A DNA stretch of 64,000 nt from Gymnothorax reevesii. Its lineage: Eukaryota > Chordata > Actinopteri > Anguilliformes > Muraenidae. A program made the translations under genes and the position numbers. Below, in pieces: positions 1 to 12,666 of this stretch (positions within the stretch are counted from its first letter, which is position 1; each line of letters opens with the position of its first letter). The notes under the pieces are model-generated. The model was not told the DNA's origin and did no database searches. It was given only the letters and a program-made list of their open reading frames with translations. The DNA lies in assembly GCA_029721435.1 (NCBI GenBank), contig CM056573.1:120675947-120739946 (forward strand), written 5' to 3'.

Positions 1-670
1 GGGGCGACCCAGCGACGGACTACCCCTGACCGGATCGGACGGTCTGTCTTTTTCTGAGTGTTTCAATAAATGGTCCGTCGTCCTCCGACCCAGTCGGACT
101 GTCCGACTTTCTAGGACTACTCAAGAGTTGTCCTAAAACCCGGTTGGACAAAAAATATAATGCTAAAATATGGTGTTATTGTTTGATGTCGTCTGGAAGC
201 ACAGACAGCCCAAAATATTTTGAGAATGGAAAGACAGTATAACCAATGCCCAAAAAACCAAAAGAGCCTACACCCAGAAACGAGGCTCTGTCAAATCCGT
301 GAATTAATTTTTCTAACAACTACACATAGTTTATTAATAAAGCGTGAAGATTTCACTTTTAAATCATTGGTCTCGTTAACTTAAAACAGAACAAAAAGTG
401 GTATTTTATGCAATTTTTTATGGTATTTTTTCTTTTTTCATTTAACGTTAACTTATTTCAAATATTTGAACGACAAATAGCATCACTGAGGTGTAAATTA
501 TCATGCAACTTCGAGCGAACAGTGACGAATCGTTCGTCCTTGTTGGACCATGGTCGGACATCCTACTTTTGTTTTATTGAAACACCTGACGGACTTGGTC
601 TGTTGAAGGTCCGACTTTTCACTCAACAGATTGTCTGACTCGGTCGGACAAGTAAAGTTTATTGAAACAG
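1..670. mobile_element. Inverted-repeat element, possible MITE
   Basis: The segment starting TGTTTCAATAAA near 59 is mirrored by TTTATTGAAACA ending near 668. The inward 40-50 bp are also loosely inverted, both sides being rich in TCCGAC/GTCGGA strings. No target-site duplication was identifiable. The first 58 bases share the same GGAC-rich composition and may be part of a neighbouring copy. No coding frame of substance is seen. Confidence 0.4.
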
Positions 671-1160
671 CCCCCTGGACCCAGAATTAGGCTTGGGGGC
701 TTGTTTCTATTAAACTGGACTGAGGACCTGACTTGAACTGGGTTAACGAGAACGCAGTTCCAATCCTGGACTCTGAATGAGGCTTAGGAGCTTGTTCCTA
801 TTAACTAAGCTTGGAAGGTTTCCATAAGTTTCTATCATTACAGGTTACATTAAACTTTCTAAAGATGAGGAGTTCTACTTAGCAGTACCGACTGGTTCTA
901 AGCATCAGTAGAAAATTACAATCCAGCAACTTGCAACTCAAAGCAGGGGGTCTAAAACAACATCACAGGGATATCAGGAAGCAACAATGAAACAAGACAC
1001 TGGAGGGGATAGGGGCACACGAGAGACATCAACCAATCAGAGGAGACATTACTCCTAATAGACATGCAAGTTGCTGAACGGGAGGAAACACAGAAGGTAT
1101 TCACTCGAGGGTTGAGACTCAAATCCATCTTGAAACAACTCACCTGTCCCACTTTCCACT
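670..1160. repeat. Dispersed repeat, copy 1 (paralogue at 32300-32830)
   Basis: This stretch shares ordered blocks with 32300-32830 in the same orientation: a GAACGC-GGTCCCAATCCTG-like block, a GAGCTTGTTCCTATTAA-like block, and TGCAAGTTGCTG followed by a GAGGAAACACA-like block near 1066-1105. The two copies are diverged. The family was not identified. Confidence 0.5.
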
Positions 1161-3150
1161 AAAATACAAACCTCCAAGAACAACAGATTCCTTCTTGGAC
1201 ACTTTTTCTACCCAGAGTATCCCCTCAAGTCATTTTATTTCGCTTGAAAGATTTGGAGGAGTGCATTCAACAACAAACTCTAACGCTTGAGTCATCCTCA
1301 GAATCATTAACTGGTTGTTTTCAAAGTGGGAAAAAATCAGTCTAGACAGACAGCCCTGGTGTACTGCAGGTGCGCCACAAACCCAAATGAGTGAACGCAG
1401 ACCACATAAACATGAGTCATTCAGAAATCTCTCCAATGTGCGCAATGCATCAGAAAACTAATGAAAAACACTCATTTAGAAGCGACTCCATCTACTCAGG
1501 ATATTTTGTTACCATCCATATTTGTGAAATGCTGTTCCATTGTTTGACCTTTGTGCACAGTACCTAACTGCATCAGTTATATGTCATTATAGCCCAAAAC
1601 ACCAATTCTGACATTATTATTCTGTTCATGTTGATTCAGTCAACAGCTTTGACATCAGATTTGCACCTGTATATTTGACTAAAAAGTGATAATTTTCAAT
1701 GCCTTCTTGTGCCTTTTTACCATCAGATGCATGTGTGTACTGATTGAAAAAATATCAGTGACTGCACTGCTTTAAATGATTTATTTACCATTCAGTACAG
1801 AGCAGGCTTAGCTCTGCCAGTGTTTGACTAAATGGGGTTGTCACCTTTGTAGAGAAATTACTGCACAGCTTCAATCCCTTGAAAGATCAGTAAGTCTTAC
1901 TCTTTTGCCATTAATTAGATGCTGTCCTTGGTGTGAAACAAACCTAATTTCTCACTCTGTTTGAAAACATCTTTTTCTGAAAAATCACTGATTGACCAGG
2001 CCAGACAATAGAGAATTTCTAAATTCTTTTTGACCCTCTATTGCTACTATGGACTCATCAAGATAAGACTTGAGTTATATAATCACCTTACATATCACAC
2101 CCAATAGCCACGCCTTCGATCAAATTTAATGCAATTACGAACCATTCCTAGCTCTCAAATTCGTTAAATAAGGCGAACAGAAAGCTGAGCAAGAGGACAA
2201 TAATTGGCGGTTAAATTCTGGTGGCAACTGAAAAGATCGAAGGAGTTAATAAATCATGGAACTTATAAAAATTACTGGGGCAATATATCATGAATAACAA
2301 GAGTCCTGTGAGAGCAAAACATCCCTCGCAGGAGACGCGATCGCAATATGCCTATCATTCCTCTATCTGCAGCATATGTGCAAAGTTTCAGGGAAGTCCA
2401 ATGAAAACTGTAGGAGTTGATTTCACCAGCCATGTACCTTCTGAAATGGACAGACGGTAGGATGGACTGATGGACTGCGCCACAACATAATCCCCCTTTT
2501 GAGCATTCACCCGGCGGGGTATAAAAAGTGTGACTTGTTCTGCAAGAGCTATTTTATCCCTGCTAACCCAGCATTTGGCCAAAAAGTTTTGATTTGTACA
2601 CAGTGGCGCTCATGTCAGAGCAGAACCAGCAAAAACTTGTAAACAAGAGAAAAAGATAAGAGGAACACACTGCAGTGCAGCGAAGAAGCTCTTTCGGACA
2701 CCATTTTGTGGTGTGCAGGAAATTTCAGTCCACTAGGAGCCAGCAGTTGAAGGCTCCAGCACCACAGGTGCTCAGACATTTACTGCACTTGAGCACTGCA
2801 TGATGACCTTCAGGATTTAAAGAAAATTCAGCTCATTTGTGGCCTGGAAGGGTGCAATTACCAAATGTGTTCATTATTCTTCTTCTTATTTTTTTTTTCC
2901 CTCAGCCCAATTACATAGTCCATCAAGTGCTGCGACACCAGTGCCTGCACATCTCTTGCATGCTGGTTTTCTAATGAGCAAATAGCCTCGCACTCAAAGG
3001 GACAACACTCAAATGAGGGCCTTGACTGTGCTCTTACTAGGCAGTGATGATGGAAATATTCCCATTCTGGGCTGTCCCACCACAAAACACTCACCACATC
3101 TCACAATACATGAAGATTATTGTTCAAATTAAAAAAGTCCAATATACATA
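1161..3150. other. No recognisable feature
   Basis: AT-rich non-coding sequence. Short frames on both strands show no domain, codon pattern or splice context. A CCCTCAG preceded by a pyrimidine tract near 2900 looks like a plus-strand splice acceptor, but no coherent exon follows. Confidence 0.5.
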
Positions 3151-3151
3151 T

Positions 3152-3390
3152 ACTGTAAACCCTGATAGTGTGGTGAACTCAAATATTTTGAGGAAACGAT
3201 TCCCTCAAAAAATTGTGTAGACCAACTTAATTGCATTGTGTGGAAGGAACTTGAAGGAAATAATGTAATTTTTTAAATGTTTTTAAGTGCTGTGAACACA
3301 ACATCATGAAGTTGGCATACTCAATTTTTTTTGAGGTAATCAGTTTCCACAAAGCATTTGAGTTCACCACACTTGTCAGGGTTTACCGTG
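3152..3390. mobile_element. Palindromic MITE, intact copy
   Basis: About 240 bp with inverted ends: ACTGTAAACCCTGATAGTG on the left and CAGGGTTTAC with CACCACAC on the right. The whole element is nearly palindromic, including inner blocks CCTCAAAAAATTG and CAATTTTTTTTGAGG. A second copy of the family lies, interrupted, at 44815-47639. The exact ends and target duplication are uncertain by a few bases; a TA is present at the left. Confidence 0.8.
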
Positions 3391-3949
3391 ATATAAACAG
3401 GCAAAACACAACTGTAGTCAGCCTTCAGAGCTAATATTACTCCTGCTACTTTATGTACTTTCAGGACATTGTGGAAGCTATCCATGCAATCATCAATACC
3501 CCGCCCCTAGATAAAATCTATAGGGTTGAAACTGTTTCACAGTTGAAACGGTGGTGTTTCGAACTTACGAAGTCACGGAATTACGGACGAAGGGTAAAAG
3601 AGTACGTCCTCCGTTGTTGTGGGGGACATAATGACCAAATACACTCAAGGTGTTTTCAATAAAGCCCTGCATAAAATGTTTCCTGACAAATGTGAGCTAA
3701 CAGAGGTTTAAATAAATTTAAAAAATACAAAAATGCATGCATAGGCAGATAAGCAATTATGTAATTTTTTCAATAAAATAATTGAAAAGCATGAAGAATG
3801 AAATAAGGAGGAAAGACAGAAAAAGAAGAAATTTTTACAAATTATACATGCCTTGTATTTACAAACAAAAATTTAAACACCAAAGCTTAATTGGCAAAAG
3901 GCAATTCATTATTTTGAATCCAACTGCCGGGAATATTTACATCTGCAAT
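3391..3949. other. No recognisable feature
   Basis: A 69-codon plus-strand frame at 3453-3662 follows a TTTCAG and has no recognisable motif. The rest is AT-rich with no repeat signature I could name. Confidence 0.4.
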
Positions 3950-4300
3950 CTATGAAACGAATGAGAGCAAACCCCTAACTCCCCGTATTAAGCACGCAAA
4001 ATCCATGATAGTTCCCTCAGGCCTAGCAACCTTGTCAAGTGATGCCTCTCCAACCAAACAACAATAATTCAGCTCAGAGGTAAGCCAATTCATATCTATT
4101 CTTCCAAGTCTGGAGTAGAGCTTGAGACAGACACTTCCCTTTGTGTTTACACAGCTTAGAAAAAGGAAAGGTATTGGCCTGCGCACTTCTTCAGCATATG
4201 TGACACAGAAATAATTAATCAGCTCCATTGTTAACATTTCTAGGTGTGATAGCATGCCATTCATTAAGGCGCACTCTGCATCGTAACATGCGCAAGGCAT
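3950..4300 (-). other. Unexplained 116-codon open frame
   Basis: This minus-strand frame is long for AT-rich intronic DNA and has protein-like composition, with several cysteines and charged residues. It contains ARPEGTIMDFACLIRGVRG near the end. I do not recognise a domain. The surrounding 3950-4800 is more GC-rich than its neighbours and includes a second minus-strand frame at 4438-4653. It could be a captured or transposon-derived exon, or a chance frame. Confidence 0.2.
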
Positions 4301-4800
4301 TCGGACATGTTCAATCTCGAAGAGCTTCCTCGTTAATTCGTATCAGCAAGGCACTCTATTCCACCGCTCTCGGTGACACGCACAAGGACGGCTGATTACA
4401 CACCAAGGCAGGCGATGGTATAGCAATGCTCGGCCCTTCAAATTAGGCCCCTGACACAACCCTGATCTCCACTGGCCCGGAAGACACAAGGGGAGGGGCG
4501 ATTCTTTATCATCATCACTGTCAGGAAGAAGGACAGAGTCCGATGAGGAATATCCTGGCGCAATGAAGGGCGCGTCATTCTCAGCGTCTGAAGGATGTGT
4601 CCCGCACAGTTATTGTCCCACACCTGAGCAGCTTCATAACAAATGTTTTGCACTGGTGTGAGACTTAAACCGGGAGGGACTATAGAGTTAAACAGTAGTC
4701 ACTCACGAAAAATGTCTGAATAGGGGAGATCTCCAAATCTCAGAACGTCCCGTCTCATAAGGGGCGCGTGAGAAAGTCCAGAATGAATGGGGGTCCCTGC

Positions 4801-7249
4801 AGCTACAGCCCCAGAATATAACTTTCATAGGAAAAATTTTTTACAGGTAATTTTCATTATGTTTTCAATATAAGGGGTTGAGAAAGTAGATGTACTTCCT
4901 TTTTTTAGATTTTTTTTACGGGTGTCTAATTGTAGTAAAATGCGTTACTATAAATATGAGTGATATCACACAAAATATCGGACAAAAACAGTACGTCCCC
5001 CCTCCCTTCAGGGGGGAGACATAATTCCTTCCAAAGTATGTACCAGAGGAATGCATGAGCAAGGTATTTACACTGAAGAGAATAATTTTTTATAATTATT
5101 TTCAGTTTTCAGTCAAATATGTAAGCACAAAGGCTCAATCAATCAAACTGCACTCAATGCATCACAAACCCTTCAAATCCCAGTTTTGTCCAGAAATGTA
5201 ATTGCTGCATAGAGGTCAAAGTGACAGCTACACTGTTCAATCAATGCTGTACAATGTCTTACTTGAAAAAAGTTAACATGTCTATGAAGTCTTTGAAAGT
5301 AATCTTACATTCCTGCCAAGAAAGTGTCTGATAGACTGAATGCATATATCAACCTTCTCTGGAGGACGGGTACAAATCAAATATCACACGATTAACTAAA
5401 GTTTCCCCTACATGCAGGAGACAGTTTCATATTCTCTGTTACTGTAAATCGTCTTGTTTACTGAAGATTTGAACCAATGTCCATCTGGGACTGATAATTA
5501 CCATGCTTATGCATGCCTAAATATGCAGCCAGCTGGCACTGTAAAAATGAATAGCAAAAACTAGCTGTGATTATGACGATGGAATACAGTCAAAGTGGGA
5601 AAACCAAGCTTTGTATTACATTAATGGAGAGTTTCTGCCCACTATCCATTAGAACATCTGAGAAAAGATGGCAAAAAACTTTCTATTGCAGGTTTGCAGG
5701 TCTCCAAATGAGCTTTGCTGGACAGAGAGGAGAAGGGAAACTGCAGAAACCGAACTATAAAAGTGCTCATGACTCATGACGAAGAGCCCAGAGGCACCGT
5801 GGGTCGATAGTCGATCAATGAAGGCGGTTCTGAAGTCTTTAGCTCAGGGTTTTAAAATGCGCAGTGTATCTGGGCCTTGATTCTGTTTCACCCTCAAGAA
5901 AAAAATGAACTGTGCAACAAAAACTTATCAATCCATTCAATTAAAATAGAGGCCATACTAGTTGCAATGTCCAAACATTACTGGACATTAGAAGTGTTGA
6001 ACATCTGTACATAGCACAGGATCACTGCCAAGTTTCCCAGCCGCTACTATGTATGCTGGGGGGAGGCAGGGTCAGTAACTACAATTTTGTGATAAATGTG
6101 AATTGATTTTCCCAGCATAGACATTAAATTTACTCCCTACTAACTAGCTGAAATTAAGATGAGAAATTTATTTTTCCACCAAAGTGCATTTTACCCATAC
6201 AGGACCATTGCATTTTTAATGACAATTTCTATATTATTTCAAATCCTGAAAAAGCAACAAATCAAAGTAGGGCTTTCCCATTGTGTGTTGAAATATCAAC
6301 AGTCACAGCTCCGTACCTCAGTGCTGAAATAAAAGGGGAAGTGACATGCTGGAGAAAAACTGAAAAGTGGCTGTTTGGCAAACTTCATTATTTCAGGGGT
6401 CCAGCCTACAGCCCCATGCAGAGTTCGGTTAAGGCCTGATGGATTTGATGTCAAGTACCCTAAGAAGGAACAACCTCTGGTAATTGGTTTCAATCCCACA
6501 TGTCACAGTAATATCAGTAAAACACCTGTTTGCTACAGCGTAGTGGAAATCCACTAATTGCTCTGATAAAGGAGCCCAACTTCTTTCATATTTTAAATAT
6601 AATAACACAAATTTCAGGGGCATTTTGAGTTCTATTAAGGAGCCCAGAACTGTATATTATGTTCACCACAAATGTTAATTATTTCAAAAGGAACAGTGCA
6701 GCAGAGAGATGTAATTATAGCGAGGGAGGAAAACCTGTTGATAAGTGCTGTGCAAGGCCAACATCAAGGGATTAAACTGGAATCATTTTAACCTACTCTA
6801 CATTTGGACATGGCAGCGTTTACTGATGTGGCGAAATCCCTCCCATTACAAGGACTAAAACATGACTTCTATGATACATGCTTGCACTGCACTTGCAAAC
6901 TTGAAGCATTTCCACAGCACATTAACTTGCATGCTTGAGCTATGGCAAATCCCCATGTTTCCCTAATCCACCGTTAATCTTCAGTAAATAGACAAGTTTA
7001 CGAGATGCCTTCTTCAGAGCTCTCAAATAATTTCACTTCAGGCTTATTGCTAAGAGCATGTGACACAGTGATGAGAAATAAAGAGAAACAAAATAGCCTT
7101 CCATTTGTTGAAATACAATCGTTCATCATAGCAACATTACATTATCACATAGATTGATAGAATTAAGGTATCCAACATGAAAACGTGTGTATATGTGATG
7201 TCCTGACACCCAAAGATGTTTAAAAAGGGTGCCAGGAGATTGATGGCAA
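4801..7249. other. Mostly unassigned non-coding sequence
   Basis: Non-coding, AT-rich, with no MITE ends or long frames recognised. The one oddity is an exon-like plus-strand segment near 6395-6480: TTTCAG, then an open stretch containing VRLRPDGFDVKYPKKEQPL, then GTAATT. It is discussed as a finding and not called as a gene. Confidence 0.4.
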
Positions 7250-8160
7250 AGGAGGACCCAAGCAGGGTGCGAACTAGGGGAGAGCTAGAGGGAGCTCGGC
7301 TCCCTTTCATAAGTTATGAGCTCCCCTGAAGACACAAATTGTGAAATTTTAGGGGGGTCTCCAAAAAATTGGCAATATCTTATTTTTGCACAGCATTTAT
7401 ATTTTTCTGTATTCTTATCATACATGCTGCATTAAAACGCAATTACTGATGCGTGATTATGCCGGTGTTTAAGGATTAATTTACTTTGTTCTTGCCATGA
7501 CCATTGAAGCGTGACGGCGCTATGTCATGAACGTCACTCACGCAATTAGAGAAACATCAAAAAACTTTTTTAGGTCCTCTCTGTTTCCGCGCCAAGTCAC
7601 ATTATTTTCCATGGCTAGCAGTCTGCAAAAATCAGAGATGGTTGCGAGAGAACAGCCTCTCGGCGCTCCTTCATCTTGATCTTGATGGACCTCCCTTAGA
7701 AAAATTCGACCCAACACCCTTCAGCACATCTTGGATTAAATCAGATCATCGCCATTCTACGTCATGGGCTTCAGGGGAATTGCAAAGGCAGCTGACCACA
7801 GAGGCCTGGGATCAGGTAGGTTTAGGTAGGAGCTATTTCCAATTATTCACGTTTAGCATTGAATTTTTATGAGTGTTTAAAATGGCGTAATTGGCAAGAC
7901 GTAACACTGTACATATTGACAAAGCAGGCTCCAAACATCTATTTTTACCCACTTGGCAGGTAGCTGATTGCGGTTACCTCCGCAGACACTTCGGCTAATC
8001 CACCGGCTCATAAAATTAATATTCTGATTAAAGGGTTGCGGTGGGTGAAATAATGCACCATCACTTAGCAAAATATTAATTCTATTTTCTAAAATGTGAG
8101 TAAATTTTCAGTGTAAATACTAGCAGCGTCCCCCCCAACAGAAAAATTTGTCTCCTCCTG
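7250..8160 (+). mobile_element. hAT-like element fragment with N-terminal transposase exon remnant
   Basis: A motif CAGGGTGCGAACTA near 7264 is followed by GAGCTCGGCTCCC, a start style I associate with a hAT family in fish that carries a short N-terminal exon. At 7611 an ATG opens a frame starting MASSLQKSEM that soon stops. A +1 frame continues with LDLDGPPLEKFDPTPFSTSW and SWIKSDHRHS, ending at a donor-like CAG|GTAGGT near 7815. No matching right terminus or 8-bp duplication was found, so the bounds are approximate. Confidence 0.4.
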
Positions 8161-10552
8161 CGTGTGCAATTACACAAGAGACAGCAGTGTAACCTCATTG
8201 ACTATTTAAATCTCCAAACATGCACATCACTTCTAACTTAACATTTCACATTTAACTTCTGGTTCTAATCAATACGTTCAGCAGCATGATCAGATTTTTG
8301 GCTCATCAATCAGATCATAGCCATTCTTGATTTTGAGGTTCAGTCGACCAAGTTTTTCAGAGAGTTGTAAACTGTTTTGAAATGTTTGTTGCCCTATTTG
8401 CTGCGTTCATGTTCCAAATGGCAGTATTCTATATTTTGTGGTGCCGATGGGTTATGGTTGGTTATTTATACTCCACAATCAAACTTTATTTATAGGGCAT
8501 TGAACTGTGTGCAGTGCATTGAATTGAATTGAATTGGCAACTACTGCGGCTCTGGTGTCCGCATCTGTCCCAGAACGCAGCTGTTCTGAAGAACAACTGA
8601 GCCCCAAGTCTTCTCTTTGAGGCAGGCGCAAGCATAAGAAATAAGCAACCAAACTTAACACTGCTTCAGACTGTATTTTCACCATAGCAAATATATGATA
8701 GCATATATGATTACAGTACATAATAAACACAATTTCACAGACTCCTTCAATGCCATGCAGGAACAGCACAACAATGAAAAAGAGATTTCTTGATGCACCA
8801 TAAGTTGACTAATGCATAAGACCAGGGAGTCGTCTTCTTCAATCGAAAAATGCATCAAAAAGACATACGCAGGAGTTACTGGGAATGTCAAGACTGGAGG
8901 ATATTCTGCTGGCAGTAGTGTATAGGGAGCAGTTAAATTGCAAAAATTTGCTTCAGGAAATGAAGTTAAACAGCCGCGCAGCATGGTTATTGAGAAAAGA
9001 ATGCCCTTAAGCTGACAGCTAATATGGCTTTTGGTTGTTTTACTGCCTTTTAAAGAGGTAAAAAAGTAAAACATCAAAAAAGATACATATCCCAGGCCAG
9101 GGACTGCTGAAAGGTGGGTATGTAATTCTCACATAACCTTCATACAACCTTTGTGGGCTGTGGAGAGGCAGCCCTAACTGGGACTCAAATTCAGATCATG
9201 GGGGCCTCCAAGGATTTTGCAGAAAAGCAGCAAATATTCTGTTTAAATCTAATAGACAGAAAAATTTTCAGTTGATTTTTTTATTGTTTTGTTTTAGCGT
9301 TTTCATCATAAGAAGCGAGGGAAGGAGGATGTTACTGGCAAATACTGGACAAAATAAAATGTAGCCACAAACTGATTTATTGATTCCTGCAGTAAAACAA
9401 GAGTACTGACATTTTCAGTTCCTCCTTCAACCCTATTGGACAGTATCAGAATTCTGCAACTCATTTCAGAGGGCAAGGTTTAAAAAGTGGAATTCATGAC
9501 TTGGAAAGATCCCATCAAACTTTTTCTCTTTTTTATAACCAACAATTTCGCTCCCCAACTGCAGGCCAAACACCCATTAGGCACCGAATGTAATGGGTCA
9601 AACATCCAGAAAAAGACAGCCTAGTCTTCTCATGTCCGTACTATCAACTGAGAGCAACAGAAGTGCCAGCCTATGACTACACAGAGTGCAAAATAGCGAA
9701 AAGTGAGTTTGACTTAAATAGTACTGCAACTCTAATCTAATAAGTTGCAAACACAAGGGAAAACTTCACAGGAAAAACTGCATTATACAGAAAACAGCAG
9801 ATTTCATTAGCTGTGCTTTAATAGCTACATGAAAGGGTTACACAGTAGATGTGTAGCACAATAAGTGAGACTCCGAGAGAACACAAATGTATAATTTCCC
9901 AGTTGTGCATTCAATAATGCAGGACATAAACAATGAAGTCATTCTATTGAGTGTCCAGTACCGGATAGTTCAACTAAGGTTAAGAAATTCATTTCTGGAG
10001 GCCGCTACACCTGCATACATCTTGGCCTAGTTAAAATTAAAAAATGGTCATGGCACAGTACAATAACCCAGAATTCTCCAAAGATATTCACAATTCATAT
10101 TCATTCGCTGAAATACCAACAGGAACCTTCGGGGCATCCAAGCACAAAGAAGATTCTATTTCACTGCTCGAACAGAGATAAGCATGCTGAGAGCATGCCA
10201 ATAAGGAAAAGTGAATATGGAAATTAACTGTGGAAGACTGCATGTGTATTAATAAAAGAATATATATACACCAAGACTTGCACAAGACTGGAACACTGAG
10301 CATATAGCTGGAATGATAAAACCGCAAAGCTGAATTAAATGGAACTATTTCAAAACTTTTGCTATGCCACTGAGTTTACAGTGAAAGTTGTTACATGGCT
10401 CTGAAGCCCAGAAAAGAAATTCATAAGGCTGTATAATTAAGAATAACATTTGATGTTTTCATGTGCTTTTAAAAGTGACACTTCTCAGTGAAGCAAAATA
10501 CCTTTTATTTGTTGATCACTCGTGGGCATACTGCATGTACCACGCTGTAAAC
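8161..10552. other. No recognisable feature
   Basis: AT-rich non-coding sequence. Near 8477-8540 there is a TTTATTTATAGGGCATT string and a short GAATT tandem run, possibly an old dispersed repeat. No coding exon or stxbp6 terminal exon was found. Confidence 0.45.
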
Positions 10553-10757
10553 CAGGGATACTCATTCTTTTCTAGAATGAGCCACAGTGGGTGCTGGCTT
10601 TCGCTCTATCCAACCTGTCCCACACCTGATTCTACTAATGAACCCTTAAAGCTTTTGCCATAGACCCTTGATAAGTAGAATCAGGTGTGTAACTGCATGG
10701 TTAGAATGAAAGCCTGCACCCACTGCGGCTCATTCTGGAAAAGAGTGAGTATCCCTG
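10553..10757. mobile_element. hAT-type MITE with 8-bp target duplication
   Basis: A 205-bp near-palindromic element starts CAGGGATACTCATTC and ends GAGTATCCCTG. It is flanked by the perfect 8-bp direct repeat CTGTAAAC at 10545-10552 and 10758-10765. The CAGGG termini and 8-bp duplication are the hAT signature. It contains no coding frame. Confidence 0.9.
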
Positions 10758-10765
10758 CTGTAAAC

Positions 10766-11116
10766 TATAATTCTTCCATTTCCAGTGACTGTGTATTGAA
10801 GAAGCTGAATTTTCCTCGAAATAGAGGTTTATTTATCATCATTTATTATTGTTCCCAATTTTGAAAACATTACTTTGAAGACATCTGAGCCATCATAGAT
10901 AAACATATGAGGGAGATTAAGCCTTGCCCCAGCATAAACTGAATTTTGAATGGAAGATAGTCCAAATAGAACTATATAACCTGTTTCAGTGAAATTGGCC
11001 CGATATTATGTCGGCTCAGTAGCCCTGAGAGAGTGGTGTTTTACCGAAAAAATATTTCACTGCCTGAGAGAGACACAGCAGATCAGAAGGTGAGCTCCCA
11101 CCACCATGTTCCTTAC
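10766..11116. other. stxbp6 intron, no other feature
   Basis: Intronic sequence directly downstream (in gene direction) of the stxbp6 exon donor. It is AT-rich with nothing recognisable. Confidence 0.5.
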
Positions 11117-11276
11117 CTCCAAGCAGCTTGGACTGACAGTTCACAAATTCAGGCTTGGCACTGTGCCGCTGGCAGGTGTGGTGAAGGATCTGCACGAAGG
11201 TACACTTTTCCCCTGCAGACCCCGCCACCCACTGGTCGAAGGCATTATCGAACATCAGGTCAAACTCCGGACAATC
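11117..11276 (-). CDS. stxbp6: stxbp6 (amisyn) homologue, next internal coding exon
   Basis: This 160-base minus-strand exon starts in phase 0 after CCTCCCTCAG and encodes 53 codons plus one base. It includes PEFDLMFDNAFDQWV, GEKCTFVQILHHTCQR and KPEFVNCQSKLLG, all hallmarks of amisyn. The donor GGAG|GTAAGG at 11117/11116 is canonical. It joins in frame to the exon at 12667-12797 across a 1390-base intron. The linker between TCQR and KPEF is HSA, two residues shorter than the mammalian protein as I remember it, which may point to a fish paralogue. The expected last exon, carrying the VAMP-like coiled coil and stop, was not seen between 1 and 11116, so it is probably beyond the window's left edge. 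Both exons are clean, without stops or frameshifts, so the gene is probably functional. Confidence 0.88.
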
Positions 11277-11685
11277 CTGAGGGAGGACCAGAGATTCCAA
11301 ATGGGAGCCTTCTGTGAATCCTCATCATGGCTTGAAACACTGTTATATATTGTACAAATACATCACAGGCTTAAAGGGTCTGACCCTCAGCAGGGAATTT
11401 AAGCACTGTTCTAGAATAGCAGTTTAATGCTAGAACATTTGTACTTGGTTTCAATCCACAGCAATGTACAAGGAAGAGTTCCTCCTCAAAAATAACATTA
11501 AAGGAAAAGTATACCCTGCATCAAAGTCTCATTTTTTCACCTCAATTTTACCTTTGGCTTTGCAACTGTGCTGAATAAAATCAGCATACGCATTCCAGTT
11601 AGGAGAAATAAAAGATTTAATTTCAATGAGGCCTCATTCATGCTGTGCGTCATTAGGTCTCGGTATCACCTTCATCACACGTGAA

Positions 11686-11777
11686 CCAGCGTGAGTACGA
11701 CATCAGAGCCAGCGTGAGTACGACATCAGAGCCAGCGTGAGTACGACATCAGAGCCAGCGTGAGTACGACATCAGAG
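11686..11777. repeat. 4 x 23-bp tandem repeat
   Basis: Four head-to-tail copies of a 23-bp unit starting CCAGCGTGAGTACGACATC begin at 11686, 11709, 11732 and 11755 and appear identical. The array sits inside the TTAA element in the stxbp6 intron. Such perfect identity suggests recent expansion. Confidence 0.92.
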
Positions 11778-11850
11778 CCGCCCGTTCATCGCGCACGAGG
11801 AAAAATGGCAGCAATGCATTCTCTGTGATGGGGCCTGGGCTATAAAATAT

Positions 11851-11934
11851 AATTGAAGCACCTATTACTAAAACCCCATAAGTCACACTTGACTTGACTT
11901 GACTTGTGGGGTTTTAGTAATCAGTGCTTCAATT
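11851..11934. repeat. Hairpin inside TTAA element
   Basis: Two 28-nt arms, 11851-11878 and 11907-11934, are inverted copies with two mismatches. They are separated by a 28-nt loop containing tandem GACTT units. It could fold as a stable stem in transcript or single-stranded DNA. Confidence 0.85.
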
Positions 11935-12666
11935 GCCTGTAGCTCCTCTTCAGTAAATTCAGGCTCAAACTGACAGGGTTTGGTCTGAAAACCTCCCTTC
12001 ATCATGCATTTTTCGCAGATTTATCACGTGTTTCTTGTCTCAGGCGATGAGTAGAATTTGATGTTTACAATGGTAAGCTTTGTTATGGGTGGCACATGCA
12101 TCATATCTGGTTTATGGAAAATACGGCTCCAGCGCCTGGCTGGAAGGTGGCATGAGGTAATTCTTAAGTAAATATTCCTAAGTATAAAGCCTGTGCAGAT
12201 TAATAGATGTGCATGATTACTGTGATATTATTGCTGGCTCTAAACATGCAGTAAAATTGCAGAGTATACTTTTCCTTTAAACACCACGCTCCTCAAAATG
12301 GCTTCCTTTGATTATGACTAGCGCTAAAGACGACAAAAAAAAGTACAAAAGGATTGTGTTTTGTGTTCAAACCTGGTGCAGGTTGATGACATCATGGGTC
12401 AGTCAGCCATGACATTCAGAATGACTAATCAAATACGAGAGCTCAGGCAGTCACTGACATACATGACAGCTTTGTGAACTGCATAGGGACTAGCAAAGAC
12501 AAAAAAAAAACAGGTTTATAAAAAGAGGGAGAGTTTAAGAAAAGGAGAGCAGTCGTCACGGTGAAGCGATTCATCTTGAGGGTGGCAGGTGTGTAATTTT
12601 TCCTGACAGAGTCAAAAAGGTCAGCTGTTTGATTTGGCCAGACCAGAGTTGAGACGGAAGACTCAC

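Larger units (their letters stand above)
11502..12276. mobile_element. TTAA-target MITE (Kolobok/piggyBac type) in stxbp6 intron
   Basis: A 775-bp element is bounded by perfect inverted termini AGGAAAAGTATAC at 11502-11514 and 12264-12276, flanked by TTAA on both sides (11498-11501 and 12277-12280). TTAA duplication is the signature of piggyBac and Kolobok/T2 elements, and the AGG start resembles T2-type MITEs. No transposase frame is present. Inside are a 23-bp tandem array and a strong hairpin, listed separately. It fills over half of the 1390-bp intron between the two stxbp6 exons. Confidence 0.8.

Noticed and set aside
11033..11402. Two plus-strand frames opposite the stxbp6 exon
   Set aside because: Antisense shadows of the minus-strand exon, which has canonical splice sites and recognisable protein sequence.
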